From Smallanthus sonchifolius (lineage: Eukaryota; Streptophyta; Magnoliopsida; Asterales; Asteraceae): 64,000 nucleotides of DNA. The position numbers and the translations under genes are program-made. The DNA lies in NCBI GenBank assembly GCA_023525975.1, contig CM042022.1, positions 25,903,001-25,967,000 of the forward strand, written 5' to 3'. This document shows positions 46,787 to 59,082 of this stretch, in pieces (the stretch's first letter is position 1; every line of letters begins with the position of its first letter). The notes below the pieces were generated by a model. That model had not been told where the DNA came from. It was given only the letters and a program-made list of their open reading frames with translations, and did not search any database.

Positions 46787-49359
46787 TGTCACACCCCGGC
46801 CGGCGGCGGATTATACGCCAGGGCTGACACGGTTGTTCATAAGCACACGATCATCTATTAAATGACAATATTTATTCACTAATTTAAAAGCATCCGTTAC
46901 AAAGGAAATAGTAAATGAAACATTCAAGACATAACATAAATTAAATTAAACCAGGTTCAAGTCCTATGTGAGCAAGTAGAGTCCTCAAACAGGCTGAAAC
47001 ATATGAATAAATATCAACTACAAGTAGTTGGTGAGTAACATAGGTTTTGACACCAACAAAAGTTAAGTATGGAAATACAATTCAGTATGTTCAAAGCGTG
47101 TCTAAAGCATGAATGTGAGAATATACAAGGTTCCAAGCGTACGATTCAAGCCATGTAATATGAAAATAGTTACGCAATCCAACTTATTGCCTTTTTGAAA
47201 ATGTAGTAAGATGTATACACTAACCCGCCAAGGTTTTGTGTTAAGTAATGAATCGGATTCCCCTATAAATGATCATGTTAGGTACTACCTTAGGCTTGGG
47301 CTGCAAGTTAATGAATTTACTGACATGAACACATGTAATGGTCACTAGGTAGTTCAAGACATAAAGCATAAAGATCTAAGCATAAGAACATAGGTATTGA
47401 ATTGTGTAAATAAAGCGTTTATAAACATGTTTCACCCCAAATGTAAAAATAGTAAAAAAAGGGCTATGTAAACTCACTTGTATTGAAGCTAATGATGATA
47501 TGATTTGATAAAGATGAATAAGCTTCTTGAGGCTTTTCTCACAATCAACCTATATAGATAATTGTACTCTAAACTCAATTGTATGTTAGATGAAAATAAA
47601 GGGTTTCTATGATTTTAGGGTTTTGTAGGGTTTAGGACTAGATTTAGGATTTGTATAAGTCTTGTAGAAAAAGTATATTCTTATAATGATATGTAAATGT
47701 TAATTAGAATTAATTAGGGATCCTAATTAAATAAATATATGGAATAGGAAAGAGTTTTAAATAACAATACATTTTTATACTAAAAGTAATTAGTAATAAA
47801 TCATGAGATGGAGGAGGTTTAAATAATTTGTTTTATGTTAATAAAATGATCTTTTATTTAAACGTATTAGTAAATATTAGGCTTTAAATGAAATTAATGG
47901 AACTTGTATAATTATTTATTCACAATAATTATTTAAGTATTTTTATAGGTTTAAAACATTTTAAATAATTATTCTTTCAAAATAATCATTTTTATGTTTA
48001 AAAGAACTCAAAAAATATTTAATAACAATAAGCATTATTAATTTATAAAGTGTCATAATTAATTTGCACAAACAAATTATGTACATTAGTTATTTACAAC
48101 AAATATAGATTTAAAATATTTAAACCATTATTCTAGCAAAATAATTATTTATGTGAAAAATGAATTTAATAGCGCTCGAATAATTAATTATAAATTTGTT
48201 TAATAACATCCTTAATTTATAATTAAATAATATAGTTAAATTTTTTTTTTAGATAATTCATTTTATTTGCTAAATTTCAATGGTTTTAATAAGGTAAAAT
48301 AGTAAAAGGAAAATATAAGTTTATATTTTTCTGTTTCATAAAAGATTAAAAATGTATTTAAAAATTAAATTAGTATTTTTTTTAACTTTAAATAAGGTAA
48401 TAAAGGGGTTAAAAGTAATTAAAACAAAATCCGGTCCCCGGGATTCGAACCTGCGTCGAACCTGGACCCCAAACATACATGCGCACATAACCGCTGGACT
48501 AGGCAAGTTACCTTGTCTCGAACCCGGTTTCGCATGGTTTTAACAAGAAAGCTCGAAAGCCCTTCGTCCCCAAATAGAACCGTAAACCCTAGATTCCCAA
48601 ATCGTCCGATTGATCAATGATTTGAACCCGAATTCATAGGGCTTTCAATCTAGAGTCTGAGACGAACCTAATGGTACAAGAATTACCTGTTATGGTCGAG
48701 CAATGAATTAGAATGACTGGACCGAGGTTTCGATGTTCTTCGGAGTTTGATTGATCGATTTAGGTGAAGTGAATCGTGTTTGCGAGTTCAGGGAGTAAGT
48801 GGTATGTGTTGTGAACGATTATCATATGATTTTATAGTCCAATTTCACCTAGAACTCGTGAATCGATTCGGGGGTTTCAATGGGACGGTTACGGAATGGT
48901 TCAGTTAAATGGTTTGATTACGATTAAATTACTTCATCATTATCGTTGGGTTTTGGTCGAGTAACGTTTTTGAGGAATCAATTTGAGTTAATACGCACGA
49001 AATCGGAGGATTTGGTTTTCGATTTGGGATTTGTTGACTTCGGAAAGTCAAACACGATGAGGTGGGGAAGAAAAGGGAATTTTACACTTTAGTCCCTACT
49101 GTTTCAAAGGTTTATCATTTCAAGCACAAACCTAGGTTTTTTTTTTGTTGAATTAAGGTTTCAGGAAATTACAATTTGCACCCTAAACTTTTAATAAGAA
49201 TAAAATTATTAAATTTGCAACTTTATAAAATCCAATTAATGTAAATGTTATAATTATAATTATATAATCTTTTGTACTTTAAAATGGGTTTATTTCTATT
49301 AAAATCATTTATTAAATAGTATAACTGTTATAACTCCATTTTTGAATTTAATTTTATAG
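46787..49359 (-). repeat. L3 3' LTR, missing its U3 start
   Basis: Aligns with 56222-58816; the remaining 260 bp of the LTR (58817-59077) have no counterpart here. Contains the tRNA-like A and B boxes at about 48427-48500. Confidence 0.9.
48427..48500 (-). promoter_or_regulatory. tRNA-like A/B boxes in L3 LTR
   Basis: On the element strand TAGTCCAGCGG (A box, fits TRGYNNAGYGG) is followed 50 nt later by GGTTCGAATCC (perfect B box). The 5' LTR keeps the same layout at about 57876-57950 (with a T in the flank). The flanking bases do not form an acceptor stem, so this is not a tRNA gene. It could be a Pol III promoter remnant captured in the LTR. Confidence 0.45.
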
Positions 49360-51819
49360 ATTAGAGCCAATTTCTCGACTCGATAGTCTTCACGAATGGG
49401 TAGGAAATAGGCAGATTTCGTCAAACGATCGATGATTACCCAAATACTATCATGACCATGAGACGTGTGCGGGAGTTTGGTTATAAAATCCTTAGCAATA
49501 CACTCCCATTTCTACACTGGAATCTCGGGTTGTTCAAGTAAACCAGATGGACGCTGGTGTTCGACCTTAACCTTCAAGCAAGTAAGGTACTTGGACACGT
49601 ATAATGCAATGTCCTTTTTCATACCAGGCCATCAGTATTGAGTACGAAGGTCCTTGTACATTTTATCTGCACCAGGATGTACAGAATAACGAGTCTTGTG
49701 AGCTTCGTTCATGATGAAAGTACGAAGGTTATCACGGTCCGGAATCCAGATACGATTCAGGAAGTAGAGTAATCCATTGGGTTTGGTTTCGAGTTGAAGT
49801 TCATCACCGCGTGACATTTCGTTGTACATGTTTCCTTCAGTGACAGAAAGATGTTGTGCTTCAAGGATGCGAGTTTGAATGTCATTTTGGATTTGTATGC
49901 TGTGGATCTTAATAGATTCCTTATGACTAAGAGCATCGGCTACGGCAATCGCTTTACCAGGGTGGTAACGAATATTGCAGTCGTAGACATTTAGTAGTTC
50001 AACCCAACGCCTTTGCCTCATGTTAAGTTCTTTCTGGTTGAAAATGTGCTGGAGACTCTTATGGTCGGTGAAAACCTCACACTTAGTACCATATAAGTAG
50101 TGCATCCAAATTTTGAGAGCGAATACGACCGCACCCAGCTCAAGATCGTGCATTGTATAATTCTTTTCGTGGATTTTGAGCCGTCGAGACGCATAAGTAA
50201 TCACTTTGCCTCGTTGCATTAGAACACAGCCAAGGCCTAAGTGGGAAGCTTCACAGTAGACGACAAAGTCCCCGGTTCCATCGGGAAGAGTCAAAATGGG
50301 AGCCACGCACAATTTCCGCTTTAAAGTCTGAAAACCTTCCTCTTGCTTTGGTCCCCACTCGTAGGAATTGCCTTTATGTGTTAAGGTTGTGAATGGTACC
50401 GCGATCTTTGAAAAATTGGCTATGAAACGACGATAATAGCCCGCTAAACCAATAAACGAGCGGACTTATGTAGGGGTCTTTGGAGCTTTCCAGTTCTTCA
50501 CTGCTTCAATCTTAGCGGGATCCACATGAATACCCTTCTCGTTGACTATGTGTCCCAAGAATTGGACTTCCTTTAGCCAAAATTCACACTTGGAGAACTT
50601 AGCGTATAACTACTCCTTTTTTAAGAGATCCAAAACCAAACGCAAGTGTTCTTCATGCTCCGCTTTTGATTTTGATTAGATGAGAATGTCGTCAATGAAG
50701 ACGATCACAAACTTGTCTAAGTATGGTTTACACACGCGGTTCATAAGATCCGTGAATACCGCGGGTGCATTGTTTGTCTGAAGGGCATAACCATGAACTT
50801 GTAATGATCGTATCTTGTAAGAAAGGTTGTCTTGGGGATATCAGATTCAAGGACTTGTAACAGGTGATAACCAGAACGAAGATCATTTTTTGAGAAATAA
50901 GTTGAGCCTTGAAGTTGATCAAATAAATCATCAACCCTTGGAAGTGGATAACGGTTCTTCACATTGACCTTGTTGAGTTCCCGATAGTCGATGCAAATCC
51001 AGAACGAACCATCCTTCTTCTTGACAAATAAGACGGGTGCTCCCCAAGGTGAAACACTAGGGCGAATAAACCCTTTTGTCAGAAAGTTCACGAAGCTGGC
51101 TTGAAAGTTCTTGCATTTCTGATGGTGCAAGACGATAAGGTGATTTAGCCACGGGATTTGCTCCTTGCACTAGGTCAATACGGAATTCAACTTGACGTGT
51201 GGGAGGAAGACCGGGCAAATCTTCTGGAAAGACTTCCGGAAAGTCTTTGATCACAGGAATATCTTGAATGCTTTTGCTCCACAATGTGTGCTAAGAAGGC
51301 TACGCACTTATTTCATAAGTACTTCCGTGCAGTCGTGCAAGACATCAGTGTGAGTCCCTTTGACGGCTTCTCACCATAAACTCTCATAATGTCACCCGAG
51401 TCAAGGGGGATACGAATATACTTGTCAAAACAGACGACTTCATCATGATGTTTGGTCAGCCAATCCATGCCTACTATGATATCAAAACCTACGAGAGCCA
51501 TAGGGATGAGATTGATTGAGAAGTCATGGTCGTTCAAGTTTAAGGTACAATTTCCAATAATGGTGTCACATGAAACAGAATACCCATTCGCTACTAAAAT
51601 ATCAAAGGGTTTGTCTAACTTAGCTCGACTCATAGCAAGTTGTGGTTCAAATTCAAATGACACAAAACTCCTATCGGAACCAGTATCAAACAGGATAGAA
51701 GCATATTGTTGATTAGTTGGGTACGTACCGTTCACCACATCGTTGTTGGCTTGTGCCTTATTGGCATTAATTTTGAAGGCACGTCCACGGGCTACGGGGT
51801 TTGCATTCCCCTGATTCAC
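49360..51819 (-). pseudogene. L3 pol copy 1 (protease, RT, RNase H, partial integrase)
   Basis: The protease has LFDTGSDRSF (51660-51710). RT has FVKKKDGSFW and FIDDILI near 50675-50700; the next codon is a stop (TAA) where copy 2 has a Tyr codon. RNase H reads VYCEASHLGLG, with Glu where Asp is usual. Integrase begins (HPGADKMYKDL, DRLTKSAYFLP) and ends at 49360 in LTR sequence. Frameshifts lie near 51290 and 50730. The RT catalytic Asp pair is kept here, unlike copy 2. Confidence 0.88.
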
Positions 51820-51925
51820 ATTCCCTCGGTTTATATTCCCCTATTTTACATTTCCCTGGACCATGTTGCCCTGGTTCAGATTTGCTTGGTTCACAGTGAT
51901 TAACCTAGGGCAACGGTTCCTGAAA

Positions 51926-52057
51926 TGTATATGTTATATTTGAATGTTATAATTATAATTATATAATATTTTGTACTTTAAAATGGGTTTATTTCTATTA
52001 AAATCATTTATTAAATAGTATAACTGTTATAACTCCATTTTTGAATTTAATTTTATA
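51926..52057 (-). repeat. LTR-interior scrap at duplication joint
   Basis: About 130 bp of LTR sequence (like 58684-58816) lie between the gag zinc region of copy 1 and the integrase end of copy 2. They mark the joint of the tandem duplication. Confidence 0.85.
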
Positions 52058-54517
52058 GATTAGAGCCAATTTCTCGACTCGATAGTCTTCACGAATGGGT
52101 AGGAAATGGGCAGATTTCGTCAAACGATCGATGATTACCCAAATACTATCATGACCATGAGACGTGTGCGGGAGTTTGGTTATAAAATCCTTAGCAATAC
52201 ACTCCCATTTCTACACTGGAATCTCGGGTTGTTCAAGTAAACCAGATGGACGCTGGTGTTCGACCTTAACCTTCAAGCAAGTAAGGTACTTGGACACGTA
52301 TAATGCGATGTCCTTTTTCATACCAGGCCATCAGTATTGAGTACGAAGGTCCTTGTACATTTTATCTGCACCAGGATGTACAGAATAACGAGTCTTGTGA
52401 GCTTCGTTCATGATGAAAGTACGAAGGTTATAATGGTCCGGAATCCAGATACGATTCAGGAAGTAGAGTAATCCATTGGGTTTGGTTTCGAGTTGAAGTT
52501 CAGCACCGCGTGACATTTCGTTGTACATGTTTCCTTCAGTGACAGAAAGATGTTGTGCTTTAAGGATGCGAGTTTGAATGTCATTTTGGATTTGTATGCT
52601 GTGGATCTTAATAGATTCCTTATGACTAAGAGCATCGGCTACGGCATTCGCTTTACCAGGGTGGTAACGAATATTGCAGTCGTAGTCATTTAGGAGTTCA
52701 ACCCAACGCCTTTGCCTCATGTTAAGTTCTTTCTGGTTGAAAATGTGCTGGAGACTCTTATGGTCGGTGAAAACCTCACACTTAGTACCATATAAGTAGT
52801 GCATCCAAATTTGGAGAGCGAATACGACCGCACCCAGCTCAAGATCGTGCATCGTATAATTCTTTTCGTGGATTTTGAGCCGTCGAGACGCATAAGCAAT
52901 CACTTTGCCTCGTTGCATTAGAACACAGCCAAGGCCTAAGTGGGAAGCTTCACAGTAGACGACAAAGTCCCTGGTTCCATCGGGAAGATTCAAAATGGGA
53001 GCCACGCACAATTTCCGCTTTAAAGTATGAAAGCCTTCCTCTTGCTTTGGTCCCCACTCGTAGGACTTGCCTTTATGTGTTAAGGTTGTGAGTGGTACCG
53101 CGATCTTTGAAAAATTGGCTATGAAACGACGATAATAGTCCGCTAAACAAGAAACGAGCGGACTTATGTAGGGGTCTTTGGAGCTTTCCAGTTCTTCACT
53201 GCTTCAATCTTAGCGGGATCCACATGAATACCCTTCTCGTTGACTATGTGTCCCAAGAATTGGACTTCCTTTAGCCAAAATTCACACTTGGAGAACTTAG
53301 CGTATAACTGCTCCTTTTTTAAGAGATCCAAAACCAAACGCAAGTGTTCTTCATGCTCCGCTTTCGATTTTGAATAGATGAGAATGTCGTAAATGAAGAC
53401 GATCACAAACTTGTCCAAGTATGGTTTACACACGCGGTTCATAAGATCCATGAATACCGCGGGTGCATTGTTTGTCTGAAGGGCATAACCATGAACTCGT
53501 AATGATCGTATCTTGTAAGAAAGGTTGTCTTGGGGATATCAGATTCAAGGACTTGTAACTGGTGATAACCAGAACGAAGATCATTTTTTGAGAAATAAGT
53601 TGAGCCTTGAAGTTGATCAAATAAATCATCAACCCTTGGAAGTGGATAACGGTTCTTCACATTGAGCTTGTTGAGTTCCCGATAGTCGATGCAAATCCAG
53701 AACGAACCATCCTTCTTCTTGACAAATAAGACGGGTGCTCCCCAAGGTGAAACACTAGGGCGAATAAACCCTTTTGTCAGAAAGTTCACGAAGCTGGCTT
53801 GAAAGTTCTTGCATTTCTGATGGTGCAAGTCGATAAGGTGATTTAGCCACGGGATTTGCTCCTTGCACTAGGTCAATACGGAATTCAACTTGACGTGTGG
53901 GAGGAAGACCGGGCAAATCTTCTGGAAAGACTTCCGGAAAGTCTTTGATCACAGGAATATCTTGAATGCTTTTGCTCCACAATGTGTGCTTAGAAGGCTA
54001 CGCACTTATTTCGTAAGTACTTCCGTGCAGTAGTGCAAGACATCAGTGTGAGTCCCTTTGACGGCTTCTCACCATAAACTCTCATAATGTCACCCGAGTC
54101 AAGGGGGATACAAATATACTTGTCAAAACAGACGACTTCAGCATGATGTTTGGTCAGCCAATCCATGCCTACTATGATATCGAAACCTCCGAGAGCCATA
54201 GGGATGAGATTGATTGAGAAGTCATGGTCGTTCAAGTTTAAGGTACAATTTCCAATAATGGTGTCACATGAAACAGAATACCCATTCGCTACTAAAATAT
54301 CAAAGGGTTTGTCTAACTTAGCTCGACTCATAGCAAGTTGTGGTTCAAATTCAAATGACCCAAAACTCCTATCGGAACCAGTATCAAACAGGATAGAAGC
54401 ATATTGTTGATTAGTTGGGTACGTACCGTTCACCACATCGTTGTTGGCTTGTGCCTCATTGGCATTAATTTTGAAGGCACGTCCACGGGCTATGGGGTTT
54501 GCATTCCCCTGATTCAC
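52058..54517 (-). pseudogene. L3 pol copy 2
   Basis: Nearly identical to copy 1 at an offset of 2,698 bp. The RT box reads FIYDILIYSKS, so the first catalytic Asp is Tyr, but the stop found in copy 1 is absent and the frame runs on (53164-53451). RNase H again has CEAS, so that change predates the duplication. Protease LFDTGSDRSF is at 54358-54408. Frameshifts separate protease and RT. Confidence 0.88.
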
Positions 54518-55657
54518 ATTTCCTCGGTTTATAATCCCCTATTTTACATTTCCCTGGACCATGTTGCCCTGGTTCAGATTTGCTTGGTTCACAGTGACTA
54601 ACCTAGGGCAACGGTTCCTGAAGTGATTAGGGTCACCGCACTTGTAATAAGCAGGACCCTGGGCGATAGCAGCAGGAACAGGAACGGCAGGTTGGTTGAC
54701 TTGATTAACTGGTGGGATACGGCAGAAGTTAGCCCAATGTCCATAACGTCCACAAGTAGTGCATAGACGGCATGGCATGTTGGCAGTATGATGGAGCCTG
54801 CAGGTGTTACATAAGGGTAGGGTTCCCACATATGGCTTCTTGTTGGGATTGGAGGCAATAAGGGCCACTTGAGATAATGGAGTAGCGGGAGTGATAATGG
54901 CAAAGTTCTTGCCCTTCCTTTTCTTGTTATTGAAGGAAGACTCAAACTTAGTGGGTTTGGTAGTGGATTTCTCAAGAGTCTTCTTAGCACCCTTTTTAGA
55001 TAGAGTTCCTGCCTTGACATGATTGCCTGACAGGGCAGCAGCAAGGTGGGTGGCTTCCTCGAGGGTGGCTGGTTTGCTTCCCAAAACAGTGTCCTAAATC
55101 TGCATGGGCAGACCATTGATGTACTTCTCAATGGGTCGGGAGAGAGGAGTGACCATATGGGGCACCAGGAGGCTAAGTTCATGAAAACGGGTGGTGAAGG
55201 CAAGGCTTTCACCACTATCTTGCTTGAGATCCCAGAACTCAGATTCCAGTTTCTTGATCTTATTAAGGGGGCAAAACTCATCAGTCATGAGCGTGTTGAC
55301 ATCGATCCAAGGTAGGGCTAGAGCAACTTCTATCCCACGGTTACGTTTTTCCCCGTTCCACTAGGTGAGTGCCCTCTTCTGGAAGACACTAGTAGCATAA
55401 CGAACCTTCAGGTTCTCGGGACAGTCAGCATTGATGAAGGTTCCCTCAATGCTTTCAAACCATTGGAGAAGTCCAGTGGCTCCCTCATTCCCGTAGAACT
55501 TGGTGGGGTTGCAGGAGTTGAAGTGTTTAAATGTACACACGGGATTCCTCGATGCAGCATTCTGGTTGAGCTGGTTAACCATGGTTGGTAGGATCGTAGC
55601 CATTTGCTGGATGATCCTGTTGGTGAGGTTGTTACTATGTTCACGACGGGGAGGCAT
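54518..55657 (-). pseudogene. L3 gag, with three in-frame stops
   Basis: The start MPPRREHSNN at 55657 is in one phase with the protease. Stops lie at 55361, 55094 and 54539. A retrotransposon gag domain (YGNEGATGLLQWFESIE, then ESEFWDLKQDSGESL) is followed by two zinc knuckles. The first is canonical (CTTCGRYGHWANFC). The second reads YYKCGDPNHFRNRC, having lost its first Cys to Tyr. Confidence 0.87.
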
Positions 55658-56200
55658 TCTACAAAGGGATGAGTAGAGAGTTCATAAGATGTCAATCATG
55701 CGTAAGAGTTTGTAAATAAATCATAAGGTATTAGGTAAAACATGGACGGTACCCTAATGGGGCACATTGACTTATCAAAGTACTTTAAGTTCATCTAATG
55801 TCTGAGAAGTCGTGCTTTAGCCTATAAGTGGACACTCATCCCAAGAATTCCTAGGAAAGCATAACTAGTCCATCGGTCGATTTGGATTTATGAAATGCTT
55901 TCCTAGACAGAACTCTCAGAATACAGGCATCCACCCTTCCGGATTGCACAAGTTCTCATTCATTAGTTAGAACCTACGTACCTTTGAGAGTTTTATTTAG
56001 ATTAGACCTTTAAGTCTAAGAGTATGATTCATGTAGATCCTTTGTAGTTCATGTAGTTGTAGCAGGTGGTCAGAAATAGATAGATTTAGGTAAGTATAGT
56101 ATAGAGTGGAGTTCCTGACAATAGACATGAGTTAAACTCATGTTTGGGACTCCTAGGTTATAGTTTAGGTCAAGTGTGTCTAATAACCTAATTCTCTATA
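55658..56200 (-). other. L3 5' untranslated leader
   Basis: No frame of note lies between the primer site and gag. The length of about 540 bp is usual for plant gypsy elements. Confidence 0.6.
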
Positions 56201-56218
56201 ACCATGGCTCTGATACCA
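56201..56218 (-). other. L3 primer-binding site (initiator tRNA-Met)
   Basis: The element strand reads TGGTATCAGAGCCATGGT, 3 bp from the LTR end. Confidence 0.93.
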
Positions 56219-56221
56219 ATC

Positions 56222-59077
56222 TGTCACACCCCGGCCGGTGGCGGATTATACGCCGGGGCTGACGCGGTTGTTCATAAGCACATGATCATCTTTAAAATGA
56301 CAACATTTATTCACCAATTTAAAAGCATCCGTTACAAAGGAAATAGAAAGTGAGACGTTCAATACATAACATAAATTAAATTAAACTAGGTTCAAGTCCT
56401 AGGTGAGCAACTAGTGTCCTCAAACAGATGCACCTGAAACATATGAGTAAATGTCAACTACAAGTAGTTGGTGAGTAACATAAGTTTTAACACCAACAAA
56501 AGTTAAGTATGGAAATACAATTCAATATATTCAAAGCGTGTCTAAAGCATGAATGTAAGAACATACAAGATTCCAAGCATACGATTCAAGCCATGTGATA
56601 TGAAAATAGTTACGCAATCCAACTGATTGCCTTTTTAAAAATGTAGTAAGATGTATACACTAACCCGCCAAGGTTTTGTGTTAAGTAATGAATCAGATTC
56701 CCCTATAAATGATCATGTTAGGTACTACCTTAGGCTTGGGCTGCAAGTTAATGAATTTACTGACATGAACACATGTAATGGTCACCAGGTAGTTCAAGAC
56801 ATAAAGCATAAAGATCTAAGCATAAGAACATAGGTATTGAATTGTGTAAGTAAAGCGTTTGTAAACATGTTTCACCCCAAAAGTAAAAATAGTACAAAGG
56901 GGCTATGTAAACTCACTTGTATTGGAGCTAATGATGATATGATTTGATAAACATGAATAGGCTTCGTGAGGATTTCCTCACAATCAACCTACATAGATAA
57001 TTGTACTCTAAACTCAATTGTATGTTAAACGAAAATAAAGGGTTTCTATGATTTTAGGGTTTTGTAGGGTTTAGGACTACATATAGGACTTGTATAAGTC
57101 TTGTAGCAAAATTACATTCTTATAATGATATGTAAATGTTAATTAGAATTAATTAGGGATCCTAATTAAATAAATATATGAAATAGGAAAGAGTTTTAAA
57201 TAACAATACATTTTTATACTAAAAGTAATTAGTAATAAATCATGAGATGGAGGAGTTTTAAATAATTTGTTTTATGTTAATAAAATGATCTTTTATTTAA
57301 ATGTATTAGAAAATAGTAGGCTTTAAATGAAATTAATTGAACTTGTATAATTATTTATTCACAATAATTATTTAAGTATTTTTATAGATTTAAAACATTT
57401 TAAATAATTATTCTTCCAAAATAATCATTTTTATGTTTAAAAGAACTCAAAAAAATATTTAATACTAATAAGCATTATTAATTTATAAAGTGTCATAATT
57501 AATTTGCATAAACAAATTATGTACATTAGTTATTTACAACAAATATAGATTTAAAATATTTAAACCATTATTCTGGCAAAATAATTATTTATGTGAAAAA
57601 TGAATTTAATAGCGCTCGAATAATTAATTATAAATTTGTTTAATAACATCCTTAATTTATAATTAAATAATATAGTTAAAAAATTTTTTTAGATAATTCA
57701 TTTTATTTGCTAAATTTCAACGGTTTTAATAAGGTAAAATAGTAAAAGGAAAATATAAGTTTACATTTTTCTGTTTCATAAAAGATTACAAAATGTATTT
57801 AAAAATTAAATTAGTACTTTTTTTAAACTTTAAATAAGGTAATAAAGGGGTTAAAAGTAATTAAAACAAAAATCTGGTCCCTGGGATTCGAACCTGCATC
57901 GAATCCGGACCCCAAACATACACGCGCGCATAACCGCTGGACTAGGCAAGTTGCCTTATCCAGAACCCGGTTTCACGTGGTTTTAACAAGAAAGCTCGAA
58001 AGCCCTTCGTCCCCAAATAGAACCGTAAACCCTAGATTCCCAAATCGTCCGATTGATCAATGACTTGAACCCGAATTCATAGGGCTTTCAATCTTGAGTC
58101 TGAGACGAACCTAATGGTACAAGAATTACCTGTTATGGTCGAGCAATGAAGGAGAACGACTGGACCGAGGGTTCGATGTTCTTCGGAGTTTGATTGATCG
58201 ATTTAGGTGAAGTGAATCATGTTTGCGAGTTCAGGGAGTAAGTGGTATGTGTTGTGAACGATTATGATATGATTTTATAGTCCAATTTCACCTGGAACTC
58301 GTGAATCGATTCGGGGGTTTCAATGGGACGGTTACGGGACGGATCAAGTTAAATGGTTTGATTACTATTAAATTACTTCATCATTATCGTTGGGTTTTGG
58401 TCGAGTAACGTTTTTGAGGAATCAATTTGAGTTAATACGCACGAAATCGGACGATTTGGTTTTCGATTTGGGATTTGTTGACTACGAAAAGTCAAACAAG
58501 ATGAGGTGGGGAAGAAAAGGGGATTTTACACTTTAGTCCCTACTGTTTCAAAGGTGTATCATTTCAAACACAAACCTATGTTGTTTTTTGTTGAATTAAG
58601 GTTTCAGGAAATTACAATTTGCATCCTAAACCTTTTAATAAGAATAAAATTATTAAATTTGTAACTTTATAAAATCCATCAAATGTAAACGTTATATTTG
58701 AATGTTATAATTCTAATTATATAATCTTTTGTACTTTAAAATGGGTTTATTTCTATTAAAATCATTTATTAAATAGTATAATTGTTATAACTTCATTTTT
58801 GAATTTAATTTTATAGGTTTGTATTCATATATATATTTATAGGTGTAGAAAAATAATTTAGCATATGTATTTATTTATTTCATAGAGTTTTTAACAAACA
58901 CTTATAAATATCTATCATTTTGTAATAATTGTATTTAATGTATGCATGTGTGAACACATATGAAAAGTAATGGATAAATGAGATAATTTATTGGAAGGGA
59001 TAGATGCACCCACATAATAATGAAATCACAAGTGCCGGAAAAGTTCAAATAGAGGCCGGAATTTCCTGGGGATTACA
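56222..59077 (-). repeat. L3 5' LTR, complete
   Basis: 2,856 bp, TG...CA, followed by the target copy AAAGG at 59078-59082. Contains tRNA-like A and B boxes at about 57876-57950. Confidence 0.92.
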
Positions 59078-59082
59078 AAAGG
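59078..59082. repeat. L3 target-site duplication, right
   Basis: AAAGG, identical to 46782-46786. Confidence 0.88.

Larger units (their letters stand above)
46787..59077 (-). mobile_element. Ty3/gypsy element L3 with internal tandem duplication
   Basis: A 12.3-kb minus-strand element in the pol gene of H, flanked by AAAGG on both sides. The 5' LTR is 56222-59077 (TGTAATCCCC...GGGGTGTGACA on the element strand), followed by an initiator tRNA-Met primer site, gag, protease and RT-RNase H-integrase. The integrase end, polypurine tract and first 260 bp of the 3' LTR are deleted, so integrase joins the LTR interior at 49359/49360. A unit of 2,698 bp, from that joint to the gag zinc region, is present twice in tandem (about 49243-51925 and 51926-54623). 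Confidence 0.92.

Noticed and set aside
48427..48510. Possible tRNA gene in the L3 LTR
   Set aside because: A and B boxes are present but the flanks do not pair as an acceptor stem and the T-arm stem is poor, so I list it only as promoter-like.
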